From assembly GCA_029260765.1 (NCBI GenBank), contig JAJDCP010000133.1:1-64000 (forward strand): DNA of 64,000 nt, in the 5' to 3' direction. Positions 26,592 through 35,672 of this stretch are shown here, piece after piece. The position numbers and the translations under genes are program-made. Position 1 is the stretch's first letter. The number at the start of each line of letters is the position of its first letter. The DNA comes from Planctomycetota bacterium. GTDB lineage: Bacteria; Planctomycetota; J058; JAJDCP01. Under the pieces are notes generated by a model that saw only the letters and a list, made by a program, of their open reading frames with translations, was not told the origin of the DNA and made no database searches.

Positions 26592-29500
26592 AGGGTCGCT
26601 TGCTTGTCTTCACGATCATCCTTGCCAGCATCCCGGCCTTCGGTCAGCAGCTTCCGCTGACAGGCCTCTCTAATGCCGGCCTGGTGGCGGAAGTCACAAA
26701 CCAGCTCCCCGAACGCCAGAAGCTGCGTCGAGAGCTCGACGCTCGTATGGTCGACGAGCTCGGACAGCTGCATGCGCTCGGAAAACTCGAAGAGTCCCTG
26801 GCGAGCCTGCTCGCTCCAAGCACGGCTCCCTCGGCGCCGGGCCCGGTCTGGGAGCGCGTCGAGGCCGAGCACCTGTGGTCGGGGCAGCGCATTGCCGACC
26901 TGAACCTGGCCCTGGCGCAACTCCAGGCGCAGAGCGAGCTGTTGGTCGCCAGACAGGCCCTCGTAGCTGAAGAGATTGTCCTGGCGGCGCACATCTTCGC
27001 GGAACACGAAGGGCTCCAACCTTTCATCGAAGAGATCGATCGCAGGGTGGAGGCCGGGCGCCTCAACCAGGATGAGATCCCTGTCGAGCTGTCGGAGCTG
27101 CGGCAGGCCGTGCAGACTCTCCAAGAGCACACGTTCCCCGCCTGGCAGGCGGCGCAGGGCGAGCTCAACTCGGAGATCGAAAAGAAACCGGCCCGCATCC
27201 TCGAAGTCAAGGCACTGCTGAACGCCCAGACCGAGCAACACAGCCGGCTCCAGATCCGACGCGGCGAGGCGCAGCTCCGCAAGGGCCTGTACGCGTCCGT
27301 GAACACCCGGGACCCCCAGAGCCTGCTGGCGCTGATCACGCGGCGCCTTGAAGCCCTACAGGAAAAGGCCACCAAACAACCCGTGGGACCGGAGGTCCTC
27401 GACCAGAGAATCAAGTCCCTCGAGGACCAGGACAGGCGACTCCGTGGCTTGACTATGCCTCTGGCCGATACGATCCAGGTAGGGCTCGGACTGGAGAGTT
27501 GGCGCAAAGCGAAGAGAGCGTTGCTCATCGCCGAGGCCCGCCTGGACTACCACAAGAGCCGCGAGCTCATCCTGACGGAGCTGATCGCACAACTCGAGCC
27601 TCTACTCGTGGACCTGGAGCTCTTGAAGACCCACACCGATGGCTTGTTCCAGCAGAGCCTGGAGATCGATGTTCTCCGAGGCGTCCTGTTCGAGGTGCAG
27701 GACGCGATCCCAGACTCGATGCATGTCACCGTGCCCGTTCTGGCTGAAGCAGAGACGCTGTCTACTTCTCTGCAGCGGCTCACTGGTGACCGCAGCCTGG
27801 TGGGACAACGGATCGCCACACGCGGAGGCCAGCTCGAGGCTGCCCGTGGCGCGTTCGCTGCGAACGTCGAGTTGATGAAGGAGCTGCAGGCCGAGTTGCC
27901 CGGACTCAAGGCAGCCTTCCAACGGGAGGACTCCTGGGCGGCTTGGAGCCGCGAGCTTCGAGGCTTGGACAATGGGGCGCTGACAGAGAGGTTTGGCGAG
28001 GAGGTCGCCCAGTTCGGTCAGCTTCAGGAACGCATCGCGGCTCTCGCCCTGAGCAGTCAGCAGGCGGACGCGACCGAACGCGCGGCATGGCAGAGACTGG
28101 GGGAGAACAGTGATCCGCTCGTCCGAAGCGTCCAGCTCGCCCTGTCTGAGCATCGGAGCGACATCCTCGACTCCCTCGCCACCGGAACCGCGTTGCCTCC
28201 TCTGCCGCATTGGCCTCAGAACGGCACGTCGACGCCCGATAAAGAGTTCGAAGACGCGACCTTGCTCGAATCGCTCGAGCTGCAACGAAACTCCTTCATG
28301 GCTCGCTTACGCCACCACGCTGAACGAGAGTCGCTGGTCGAGGCGGTCTTGATCGCACTGTTGAACAGGGTGGATGCCTGGGAGGAGTTGCGGGCTACGA
28401 CAGAGCGGGCACTCGAGTCCTCGAGGCGCGTCTATGGGGCTGCATCAGCGATCGAGCTTCGGCAGTGGCAGGGCAGCCTGCCGAGAGACATGATTCCTCC
28501 AACTATCGGAGAGTACTTGGACCGAGAAGAGGTCGCCTCTCTGGAGATCGATCTTCGTCGGGTCGCGGCGGAGGTGTCGCGCGCACGCAGTCGGCTCGAG
28601 CTGACAACCGAGCGTGAGGCTACGGGCCGCGTGCTCTGGGATTCCGTCCAGGCCCGCCTCGACCTCACTCTGCGTCGTCTCGACACCTTCCGCCTGCTCG
28701 GAGAGCTGCAGCTGCTCGCCCAACCCACCCGCAGCGGTGAGGTCGAGGAGCGCCGGCACAGGCAGAAGGTGCTGCAGCGCATGCAGCTCGACGAACCGTG
28801 GCACGAGCCGATCATGGCCTTCTTCAACTCCGAGCAATCCGAAGACCTCGTGCTCCTGCTCGAGGACGACTACACAGAGCTCGTCGACCTTGAGCTGCTC
28901 GGAGAGAACATTGAGAACCGCGATGGGAAGCTGAGACGTCTCATTCAGCTGATCCGTCAGGAGCAAGAGCTGCTCGCCGACCTCGAACCTCGCGTCGAGG
29001 GAAAATCACTACAGATGTCCGCAGAAGAGGCACTTCTGTCCCTGTGGGCACGATGGCGCCTGGCCAGAGACCCCGCCGGCAAAGAGCTGTTGCAGGCTCA
29101 ATTCCAGCAGGAGAGCGCCCAGAACCCTTCGGTCGGCATGCTCGCCCGATCTCTTCCCTCGGCAGCCGAAACCCTGGAACCCGGAGCGTTGGACACCACG
29201 CTCGCGTTCGCCACAGACCTTGTCTTCTCCTATCGCTGCGAGCTCCTGGCCTATCGCGACTGGCTCGAGCAGCTGCGGCGTGCACGTGGTCGCCAGGGTC
29301 GTTTGGGGCGCTTGGAGCGCGGCGTTGCGAACCTGCAAGATCGCCAATCGGCGCTGGAGGCCGAAGGCGCAGAACGGCTGAAACTCGTCAAGCTGCTCAC
29401 CGGCCACAGCGTGGCTGAGCTGCAGAAACTGGATGCGGAGGACCGCCCGACCGCGGAGGCAGAGCTTCAACAGTACCTGCGCGGCAGCATTGGCTGGACA

Positions 29501-30406
29501 CGGAAACAGCTGCTGTCAGAGAGAATGGCGCGCGCGCTGCGGACAGCTCTGCTGCTTCTGTTGGTCCCCGTCGCAGCCTGGCTTGTGATCCAGGCGTCGA
29601 ATCGGCTCGCGCGTAGATACCTCGCCCGCTATCAACGGCCCACGTCCGCAGAACAGCCCGTGGATAAGGCCCGCAGGCTCAAGGAGAATGAGGAGCGGGT
29701 CACCACGGTCATGCACAACTTCCGCAAGGCCTTCTCTGTGGTGGTGACCATTGTCGCCGGCATCTACATCCTCCAGGTCTTGCGGGTCGATGTGACCCCC
29801 ATTCTGGCTTCGGCCGGTATTTTGGGCCTGGCGGTGGCTTTCGGTGCGCAGTCGCTGATGAAAGACCTCTTCGCAGGATTCTTCATCCTGCTCGAGAACC
29901 AGTACAAGCTCGGAGATTTCATCAAGATCAACGACGGCACGGGGGGCGAGGTCGAGGGGGTCAGCCTGCGCTTGACGACCATCCGTGACCGTGAAGGGGT
30001 GCTGCATTTCATTCCGAATGGTTGCGTCACCCTGGTCAGCAACATGACCCGTGACTACGGAAACTGTGTCCTGATCATCGGCGTGTCCTATGAGCATGGA
30101 CCCGACGCAGTCATCGCCTGCTTGTGCAAAGTCGGAGACGAGGTACGTGCAGACCCAGTGCTCGCGCGCAAAGTCCTCGACTACGAGGTGTCGGGCCTTG
30201 AGAGTTTCGGGGACAGCTCGGTGAATTTTCGCATCAGCATCAAGACCGTCGCGGGAGAACAATGGCAGGTTTCGCGAGAGGTCCGGAGGCGGATCAAGAT
30301 CGCATTCGACAGAGACGGCATTACGATCCCCTTCCCGCAGCGGGTGGTCTATCACAAGTATCCCGACGGTCTCCAGGGCCGGGCCCTACCGACTGAGGGT
30401 GGATAG
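26588..30406 (+). CDS. large MscS-family mechanosensitive channel (MscK-like)
   Basis: The 1272-residue product has a signal peptide (LLVFTIILASIPAFG) and about 950 residues of periplasmic helical, coiled-coil sequence rich in Glu, Leu and Arg. At least two helices are clear in the C-terminal third: ALLLLLVPVAAWLVIQ (about 982) and VVVTIVAGIYILQVL (about 1053). The pore helix (GILGLAVAFGAQSLMKDLFAG) and the beta domain (GDFIKINDGTGGEVEGVSL) follow. This matches MscK/KefA-type large MscS channels, which open under membrane tension to release solutes. It has fewer helices in front of the pore than MscK. The ATG overlaps the micro-ORF stop by four bases. Confidence 0.9.
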   Translation: MKGRLLVFTIILASIPAFGQQLPLTGLSNAGLVAEVTNQLPERQKLRRELDARMVDELGQLHALGKLEESLASLLAPSTAPSAPGPVWERVEAEHLWSGQRIADLNLALAQLQAQSELLVARQALVAEEIVLAAHIFAEHEGLQPFIEEIDRRVEAGRLNQDEIPVELSELRQAVQTLQEHTFPAWQAAQGELNSEIEKKPARILEVKALLNAQTEQHSRLQIRRGEAQLRKGLYASVNTRDPQSLLALITRRLEALQEKATKQPVGPEVLDQRIKSLEDQDRRLRGLTMPLADTIQVGLGLESWRKAKRALLIAEARLDYHKSRELILTELIAQLEPLLVDLELLKTHTDGLFQQSLEIDVLRGVLFEVQDAIPDSMHVTVPVLAEAETLSTSLQRLTGDRSLVGQRIATRGGQLEAARGAFAANVELMKELQAELPGLKAAFQREDSWAAWSRELRGLDNGALTERFGEEVAQFGQLQERIAALALSSQQADATERAAWQRLGENSDPLVRSVQLALSEHRSDILDSLATGTALPPLPHWPQNGTSTPDKEFEDATLLESLELQRNSFMARLRHHAERESLVEAVLIALLNRVDAWEELRATTERALESSRRVYGAASAIELRQWQGSLPRDMIPPTIGEYLDREEVASLEIDLRRVAAEVSRARSRLELTTEREATGRVLWDSVQARLDLTLRRLDTFRLLGELQLLAQPTRSGEVEERRHRQKVLQRMQLDEPWHEPIMAFFNSEQSEDLVLLLEDDYTELVDLELLGENIENRDGKLRRLIQLIRQEQELLADLEPRVEGKSLQMSAEEALLSLWARWRLARDPAGKELLQAQFQQESAQNPSVGMLARSLPSAAETLEPGALDTTLAFATDLVFSYRCELLAYRDWLEQLRRARGRQGRLGRLERGVANLQDRQSALEAEGAERLKLVKLLTGHSVAELQKLDAEDRPTAEAELQQYLRGSIGWTRKQLLSERMARALRTALLLLLVPVAAWLVIQASNRLARRYLARYQRPTSAEQPVDKARRLKENEERVTTVMHNFRKAFSVVVTIVAGIYILQVLRVDVTPILASAGILGLAVAFGAQSLMKDLFAGFFILLENQYKLGDFIKINDGTGGEVEGVSLRLTTIRDREGVLHFIPNGCVTLVSNMTRDYGNCVLIIGVSYEHGPDAVIACLCKVGDEVRADPVLARKVLDYEVSGLESFGDSSVNFRISIKTVAGEQWQVSREVRRRIKIAFDRDGITIPFPQRVVYHKYPDGLQGRALPTEGG

Positions 30407-30555
30407 ACCGCTCGCGGGGGCTCCATCGGGGAGCACCTCAGCGGGAACACCACTGGTATGGGCTTCGGGAACGACCCTGCCAGGATTCCATCGCTCTACC
30501 GGTGCGGCAGCCCAGAAGCGGCGGCACCCGTTCCTCAACCAGAGGGGTTCCAACG

Positions 30556-32367
30556 TTGCTCAGACGGCATCTCGGACTGTTTGGTGTCGTCGCCCTCGCC
30601 GTGGGCGGCGCAATCAGCTCAGGGTTGTTCGTGCTGCCCGCCCTCGCCTATGCCCAAGCCGGCCCGCTGGTCATCGCCTGCTACGGGTTGGCGGCTCTGC
30701 TCGTCCTGCCGGTCGTCTTTGCCAAGGCTGAGCTGGCCACGGCCCTTCCCCGCTCCGGCGGTGGCTACCTGCTCGTCGAGCGCAGTCTGGGGCCGCTGGC
30801 GGGGACGCTGATGGGCTTCGCTGAGATCTTCGCCATCCTCCTCAAATCCGCCTTCGCCCTGGCCGGAATCGGTCTGGTCGTCAGGGAGTTGACGCATCTT
30901 CCCATCGAGAGCGCAGTCGCGGCGACCACGGGGGTGTGCCTCACGGCGCTGATGGTCCTGCGCCCTGGGGGCACAGGGCGCTTTCAGATCGGGCTCGTGG
31001 CAGTGATGCTGCTGATCCTGACGGGCTTCGTGCTCTGCGCGGCAGCGCTGGGCTCCGGAGCTGGCTTTCAAGCGGCAGGCCGCAACCCGGACTTGCACGC
31101 ATTCCTCTCGACGACGGGGGCCGTTTTCGTCGCCTTCGCCGGTCTGACCAAGGTGATTGCGGTCTCCGAGGAAGTCGCCGAGCCCCGGAGGACGATCCCC
31201 AAGGGGCTCATCCTGGCCTGGGCAGCGGTCGCGCTGATCCAAACGGCGTGCGTCGCGGCTGCCGTGGCCATCCAGGGCGACGCGATGGCGAGCTCAAGGC
31301 AGCCCTTGGCCGACGCAGCTCGGACCCTGGGCGGACTGCCTGGTTACGCGATCCTGCAGTGTTGTGCCCTGCTCGCCATGGTGACGACGGCCAACGGGGG
31401 CTTGCTCGCGGCTTCTCGCTCCGTCGTCGCGATGGCACGCGACGACGTCCTGCCCCGGTCCTTGGGGCAGGTCCATCCCCGACGACACACACCGGTCGCC
31501 GCGGTGTTGTTGATCGGGCTCTCGGCGACCGCCCTGGCCACTTTCGTCCCCTTGCAGCTGCTGGTCAAGGCCGCCTCGACCCTGGTGCTTCTAGCCTTCA
31601 TCGCCATCGAAGCGGGTTCGTGGGTGCTTCGGCGCAGCGGAATCCGCAACTACTACCCGAGCTTCCACGCCCCCGCGCACAGCTGGCTTCCTCCGCTGGC
31701 CATTGCCTGCTACCTCGTCCTGATCTTGGATATGGGATCCGGCCCCATTCTGATCGCCAGCTCCCTGGTCTCGTTCGCATTCCTCTGGTTCCTGTTCTTT
31801 GTCCGTAGAAGAGTTCGGAGGATCTCGGCTCTCAAGACACGCGGAGGATTGCATCCCGGCGCTAGAGCCGATCTCGAAGTGGAGCTCAAACGGATCGGAT
31901 TCGAACGGGAGGGCCGCCCGTGGGACGCGCTGGACGAGGCCATCGAGAGGGCGCAGATCCATGACTGCACGGAGGAGCTCGAGCTAGCGCAGGCGCTGAG
32001 CATCCTGACGGATGGTCTCAGCGCGGAGCTCGCGGACCGAGCTGCCGCACAGGTTGCACAGGCTCTGGAGGCACGTGCCGAGGTTCCGGTTGTCTCCGTG
32101 TGCATTCCAGGGATCGCACCGATCGAAACCGAGCTTCTAGCGTCGATCCTTCGACTCCGCTCCGGACTGCGCCGGATCGGCGATGAGGCCGAGCCACCGG
32201 TCGGGATTCTGTTGCTCATCGCCCGTCCATCGCAACTCGACGATGTCCGCCTCGAGATCGCTGCACTGTCTCGCTCGTGGGACCGAACGTTCGCAGAGGC
32301 GTGGCTGGCTGCCAGCAGCCACGATGCGCTTCGGGATCTGCTTCATTGGACTCGAAGGCGCCGCTGA
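30556..32367 (+). CDS. APC-family amino-acid permease with a C-terminal EIIA-like domain
   Basis: The 603-residue product has 12 predicted helices in the first 430 residues. The signature LGLFGVVALAVGGAISSGLF starts helix 1, and FVAFAGLTKVIAVSEEVAEP follows, as in APC transporters. A C-terminal soluble domain of about 170 residues contains PVGILLLIARPSQLDDVRLEI and LAASSHDALRDLL, patterned like a PTS EIIA type-2 domain, but the active-site His motif (IPHA-like) is replaced by CIPGIAP. The TTG at 30556, eight bases after AGAGGGG, was preferred to an in-frame GTG at 30502. The substrate is unknown. Confidence 0.85.
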   Translation: MLRRHLGLFGVVALAVGGAISSGLFVLPALAYAQAGPLVIACYGLAALLVLPVVFAKAELATALPRSGGGYLLVERSLGPLAGTLMGFAEIFAILLKSAFALAGIGLVVRELTHLPIESAVAATTGVCLTALMVLRPGGTGRFQIGLVAVMLLILTGFVLCAAALGSGAGFQAAGRNPDLHAFLSTTGAVFVAFAGLTKVIAVSEEVAEPRRTIPKGLILAWAAVALIQTACVAAAVAIQGDAMASSRQPLADAARTLGGLPGYAILQCCALLAMVTTANGGLLAASRSVVAMARDDVLPRSLGQVHPRRHTPVAAVLLIGLSATALATFVPLQLLVKAASTLVLLAFIAIEAGSWVLRRSGIRNYYPSFHAPAHSWLPPLAIACYLVLILDMGSGPILIASSLVSFAFLWFLFFVRRRVRRISALKTRGGLHPGARADLEVELKRIGFEREGRPWDALDEAIERAQIHDCTEELELAQALSILTDGLSAELADRAAAQVAQALEARAEVPVVSVCIPGIAPIETELLASILRLRSGLRRIGDEAEPPVGILLLIARPSQLDDVRLEIAALSRSWDRTFAEAWLAASSHDALRDLLHWTRRRR

Positions 32368-32440
32368 CCGACACACGAGCGGCAACACCGATCCCCTGCG
32401 GTGCGAGGTCAGGACATCGCGCAGACAAGGACCAACAAAG

Positions 32441-32475
32441 ACAAAAACGGCACAAGCCTTGAGTGCTTGTGCCGT
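32441..32475 (-). terminator. rho-independent terminator of tRNA-Leu
   Basis: ACGGCACAAGC (32447-32457) and GCTTGTGCCGT (32465-32475) form a perfect 11-bp stem with a seven-base loop. On the minus strand it is followed by TTTTTGT. It lies just downstream of the tRNA 3' end. Confidence 0.88.
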
Positions 32476-32482
32476 AAGAAAG

Positions 32483-32566
32483 TGCCGAGAGAGGGACTCG
32501 AACCCTCACCCTCCGAAGAGGACTAGGACCTGAACCTAGCGCGTCTGCCAATTCCGCCACCTCGGC
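32483..32566 (-). tRNA. tRNA-Leu (anticodon CAG)
   Basis: The minus strand reads as a class II tRNA of 84 bases. The acceptor arms GCCGAGG and TCTCGGC pair with one G-U. The D-arm contains the AATTGGCAGA loop, the anticodon stem is CTAGG/CCTAG with a TTCAGGT loop (anticodon CAG), there is a long variable arm, and the T-arm is GAGGG-TTCGAGT-CCCTC. The discriminator is A and CCA is not encoded. It decodes CUG, a common leucine codon in this GC-rich genome. Confidence 0.97.
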
Positions 32567-32578
32567 GCGCGGCCAGCC

Positions 32579-32607
32579 AATCTACCGACCCCCTGTGGTG
32601 CTGTCAA
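32579..32607 (-). promoter_or_regulatory. strong promoter of tRNA-Leu with GC-rich discriminator
   Basis: A perfect TTGACA (32607-32602), a 17-base spacer and TAGATT (32584-32579). The bases between -10 and the start (GGCTGGCCGCGC up to the tRNA end) are very GC-rich, as in promoters under stringent ppGpp control. An A-run on the minus strand (32621-32627) lies where an UP element would be. Confidence 0.8.
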
Positions 32608-32732
32608 CAGGGCCGGGGACTTTTTTTCCTGCCAGAATGGCGCCCGCCAGACACCGGAATGCACGCAGGCTTGCGGCCGCGTCCACGGCACGCCATTTGA
32701 TGAGATGCCCCTTTCAACTCGGGCCCCGTTTA

Positions 32733-32762
32733 TTGACGAGGGGCGTCCAGGCAACGTAGAAT
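32733..32762 (+). promoter_or_regulatory. sigma70-type promoter of secA
   Basis: TTGACG (32733-32738), an 18-base spacer and TAGAAT (32757-32762). The start would be near 32769, leaving a leader of about 43 bases to the ATG at 32812. Confidence 0.65.
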
Positions 32763-32811
32763 GCAGACTTCGCACCATTTGTGCGACCCCTCCAACAGCA
32801 GGCCTACTCCC

Positions 32812-35571
32812 ATGCTCGACAAGATCTTCTCCGGTTTCTCCAAAGCGCTCAAGAAAGTCTTTGGCTCGCGAAACCAGCGGCTCATCGACGGAGCCATGAA
32901 GGAAATCCAGGCGGTCAACGAGCTCGAAGAGAGTCTCAAGGCCTTGAGCGACGAAGCGCTGCGAGCCAAGACCGATGAATTCAAACAACGCCTGAGCGAG
33001 GGAACCGAGCTCGACGACTTGCTGCCCGAGGCCTTCGCCGTCGTGCGCGAAGCCAGCCGCCGGGTGCTGAGCATGCGCCACTTCGACGTCCAATTGGTCG
33101 GTGGTCACTTCCTGCATCACGCGCACATCATCGAGATGATGACTGGTGAGGGGAAGACCCTGGTCGCAACGCTGCCCGCATACCTGAACGCGCTGGGAGG
33201 CAAGGGCGTACATGTCGTGACCGTCAACGACTACCTCGCCCTGCGCGACTCGCAGTGGATGGGCAAGATCTTCGAGTTCCTCGGCCTGACAGTCGGCGCG
33301 ATCCAGTCGAACATGTCCCCGCACGAGCGCAAAGAGATCTACCAATGTGACATCACCTACGGCACCAACAATGAATTCGGCTTTGACTACCTGCGCGACA
33401 ACATGAAGGTGCGCAAGGCCGAACAGGTGCAGCGCGACTTGCACTACGCGATCATCGACGAGGTCGACTCGATCTTGATCGACGAGGCCCGTACGCCGCT
33501 GATCATATCGGGTCTCAGCGAACCGATGTCTGACAAGTACATGCGCGCCAACGGGATCGCCAAGCGTCTGATTTCTGCGCGCGGCGGCATCGAGAAGCAC
33601 GACTTCGACCACCTCTGCAAAGAGGATGAGAACCAAAAAGAAGTGCTCGACCGCAAATACAACTACGTGTTCTCCGAAAAAGACCACTCGGTCTTCTTGA
33701 CCGACACCGGGGTGCGGTCTGCGGAGGATCAGCTCGGCATCGAGATCTATGGACGTGCCGCAGAGAACGACGTGAGCTGGCATCGCGACCTGAGTCTCGA
33801 AGACGCCGAGAACCTGAAGTGGGTGCACTACATCGAGCAGGCCTTGCGGGCCAACTTGATCTACAAAAAAGACGTGGACTACGTCGTGCAAGAAGGCTCG
33901 GTGATCATCGTCGACAGCTTCACTGGCCGCCTGATGCACGGCCGGCAGTGGTCCGATGGCTTGCACCAGGCTGTGCAGGCCAAAGAGGGCATCAAGATCA
34001 AGGCCGAGAACCAGGTGCTGGCCACCATCACCCTGCAGAACTACTTCTTGCTGTATGAGAAGCTGTCGGGCATGACCGGTACGGCGATGACCGAGGCCGA
34101 AGAGTTCGACGAGATCTACAAGCTTGAGGTGGTCAAGATTCCGACCAATAAGCCCGTGGTGCGGGCCGACCACAACGACCTGATCTACCGCAAGTCTGAG
34201 GAAAAAGACCGGGCCATCGTCGACGAGATCGAGCGCGCCCACAAGAGTGGCCAACCAGCGTTGGTCGGTACCGAGTCGATCGAGTACTCCGAGAAGCTGT
34301 CGAAACGGCTCGGCCGGCGCGGCATTCCCCACGAAGTGCTCAACGCCAAGCAGCACGCCAGAGAGGCGGACATCGTCCTCAACGCCGGCCAGCCCGGCGC
34401 GGTGACCATCGCAACCAACATGGCAGGCCGCGGTACCGACATCGTGCTCGGCGAGGGGGTCAAAGAGAAGGGCGGGCTGTACGTCATCGGCACCTCCCGG
34501 CACGACTCCCGCCGCATCGACAACCAGCTGCGTGGACGCAGCGGCCGTCAGGGCGACCCGGGGGAGACGCGCTTCTACCTGAGTATCGAAGACGACTTGA
34601 TGCGGCGCTTCATGCCCGACTGGGTGCGCAACACGATGAACAAGCTGCAGGCCGAAGGCGAAGCCATCGAGCACAAGTGGGTGACCCGCTCGGTCGAAAA
34701 AGCCCAGCGCAAGGTCGAGGCCTACCACTTCGACATCCGCAAGAACCTGCTCAAGTACGACAAGGTGATGGACTACCAGCGCAAGGCGGTCTACGAGCTG
34801 CGTCAGAGCATCCTCGAAGAAGATGCCGGCGAGCTGCGCGAGATCGTGCTCGAAGCCGTCGACCGCGTGATCGGGGACGCCGTCGACCTGCACTGTCAAG
34901 CCCGTCACCGTGGTGATTGGGAGCTCGAAGAGCTTACCCGGGCCTTCCTCAAGCGGTTCGGCGCCCGATTCGACGCCCAGGCCGTGCTGAAAGACCCTGA
35001 CGTGCAGCGCGACGACACCGCCGCCCGTGAGCTGCTGACCAAGCGCATGCGCGAGCGGGCCCGGGAGATCTACCAGGAACGGGCCGACTCGAGCGAACCC
35101 GAGCACATGCAACGCCTCGAGCGCGTCGTGCTGCTCAACAAGCTCGACAAGCGCTGGAAAGACCACTTGCACGCGATGGACCAGCTCAAGTCGGGCATCG
35201 GCTACCGCGGCATGGCGGGCAAGGACCCGGAGATCGAGTACAAGCGTGACGGTTCGAAGATGTTCGACCAGATGCTGGAATGCTTCGACGACGAGGTCAC
35301 CGACCTGCTCTACAAGGTGCGGGTGGTCAGCGAGAACGCCGAAGCGAAGATGCAACAGCGCTGGCAGATCTCGAATGTGCGCCACGAGCAGTTCGTCGAC
35401 CGGGCGAACAAAGAGGCCAGCGCGCGCAACGCGGCGGGTCAAAACGTCAGCCAGGAAGCTCCCAAGCCGATCAAACGCGACGCCCCCAAAGTCGGCCGCA
35501 ATGACCCCTGTCCGTGCGGCAGCGGGCGGAAGCACAAGAAGTGCTGCGGCAAGGGCGTTGCTGCCAAGTGA
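32812..35571 (+). CDS. secA: preprotein translocase ATPase SecA
   Basis: The 919-residue motor pushes unfolded preproteins through SecYEG. Walker A is TGEGKT (111-116); VDSILIDEARTPLIISG carries Walker B (DEAR); TGTAMTEAEEF and the helicase motif NMAGRGTDIVLGEGV are intact. RSGRQGDPGETRFYLSIEDDL follows. The C-terminus ends in the SecB/zinc-binding motif CPCGSGRKHKKCC. ATG at 32812 was preferred to one at 32761 because the family begins LDKIF. The product is about 20-70 residues longer than proteins without the linker and near Escherichia length. Confidence 0.97.
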   Translation: MLDKIFSGFSKALKKVFGSRNQRLIDGAMKEIQAVNELEESLKALSDEALRAKTDEFKQRLSEGTELDDLLPEAFAVVREASRRVLSMRHFDVQLVGGHFLHHAHIIEMMTGEGKTLVATLPAYLNALGGKGVHVVTVNDYLALRDSQWMGKIFEFLGLTVGAIQSNMSPHERKEIYQCDITYGTNNEFGFDYLRDNMKVRKAEQVQRDLHYAIIDEVDSILIDEARTPLIISGLSEPMSDKYMRANGIAKRLISARGGIEKHDFDHLCKEDENQKEVLDRKYNYVFSEKDHSVFLTDTGVRSAEDQLGIEIYGRAAENDVSWHRDLSLEDAENLKWVHYIEQALRANLIYKKDVDYVVQEGSVIIVDSFTGRLMHGRQWSDGLHQAVQAKEGIKIKAENQVLATITLQNYFLLYEKLSGMTGTAMTEAEEFDEIYKLEVVKIPTNKPVVRADHNDLIYRKSEEKDRAIVDEIERAHKSGQPALVGTESIEYSEKLSKRLGRRGIPHEVLNAKQHAREADIVLNAGQPGAVTIATNMAGRGTDIVLGEGVKEKGGLYVIGTSRHDSRRIDNQLRGRSGRQGDPGETRFYLSIEDDLMRRFMPDWVRNTMNKLQAEGEAIEHKWVTRSVEKAQRKVEAYHFDIRKNLLKYDKVMDYQRKAVYELRQSILEEDAGELREIVLEAVDRVIGDAVDLHCQARHRGDWELEELTRAFLKRFGARFDAQAVLKDPDVQRDDTAARELLTKRMRERAREIYQERADSSEPEHMQRLERVVLLNKLDKRWKDHLHAMDQLKSGIGYRGMAGKDPEIEYKRDGSKMFDQMLECFDDEVTDLLYKVRVVSENAEAKMQQRWQISNVRHEQFVDRANKEASARNAAGQNVSQEAPKPIKRDAPKVGRNDPCPCGSGRKHKKCCGKGVAAK

Positions 35572-35672
35572 TGGGCGCCCGCTCTCGATGAGATTCCCCG
35601 ACCGATACTCTGCCAACGGCAAGGGTCGGGCGGGCTGCTTGAGACCTCGACCGTACGCAAGGGACACCCCGT

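Noticed and set aside
32536..35667. A reading frame of over 1000 codons on the minus strand opposite secA
   Set aside because: It mirrors secA, which has all SecA motifs. Long open antisense frames are usual at high GC, and it would also run into the tRNA gene.
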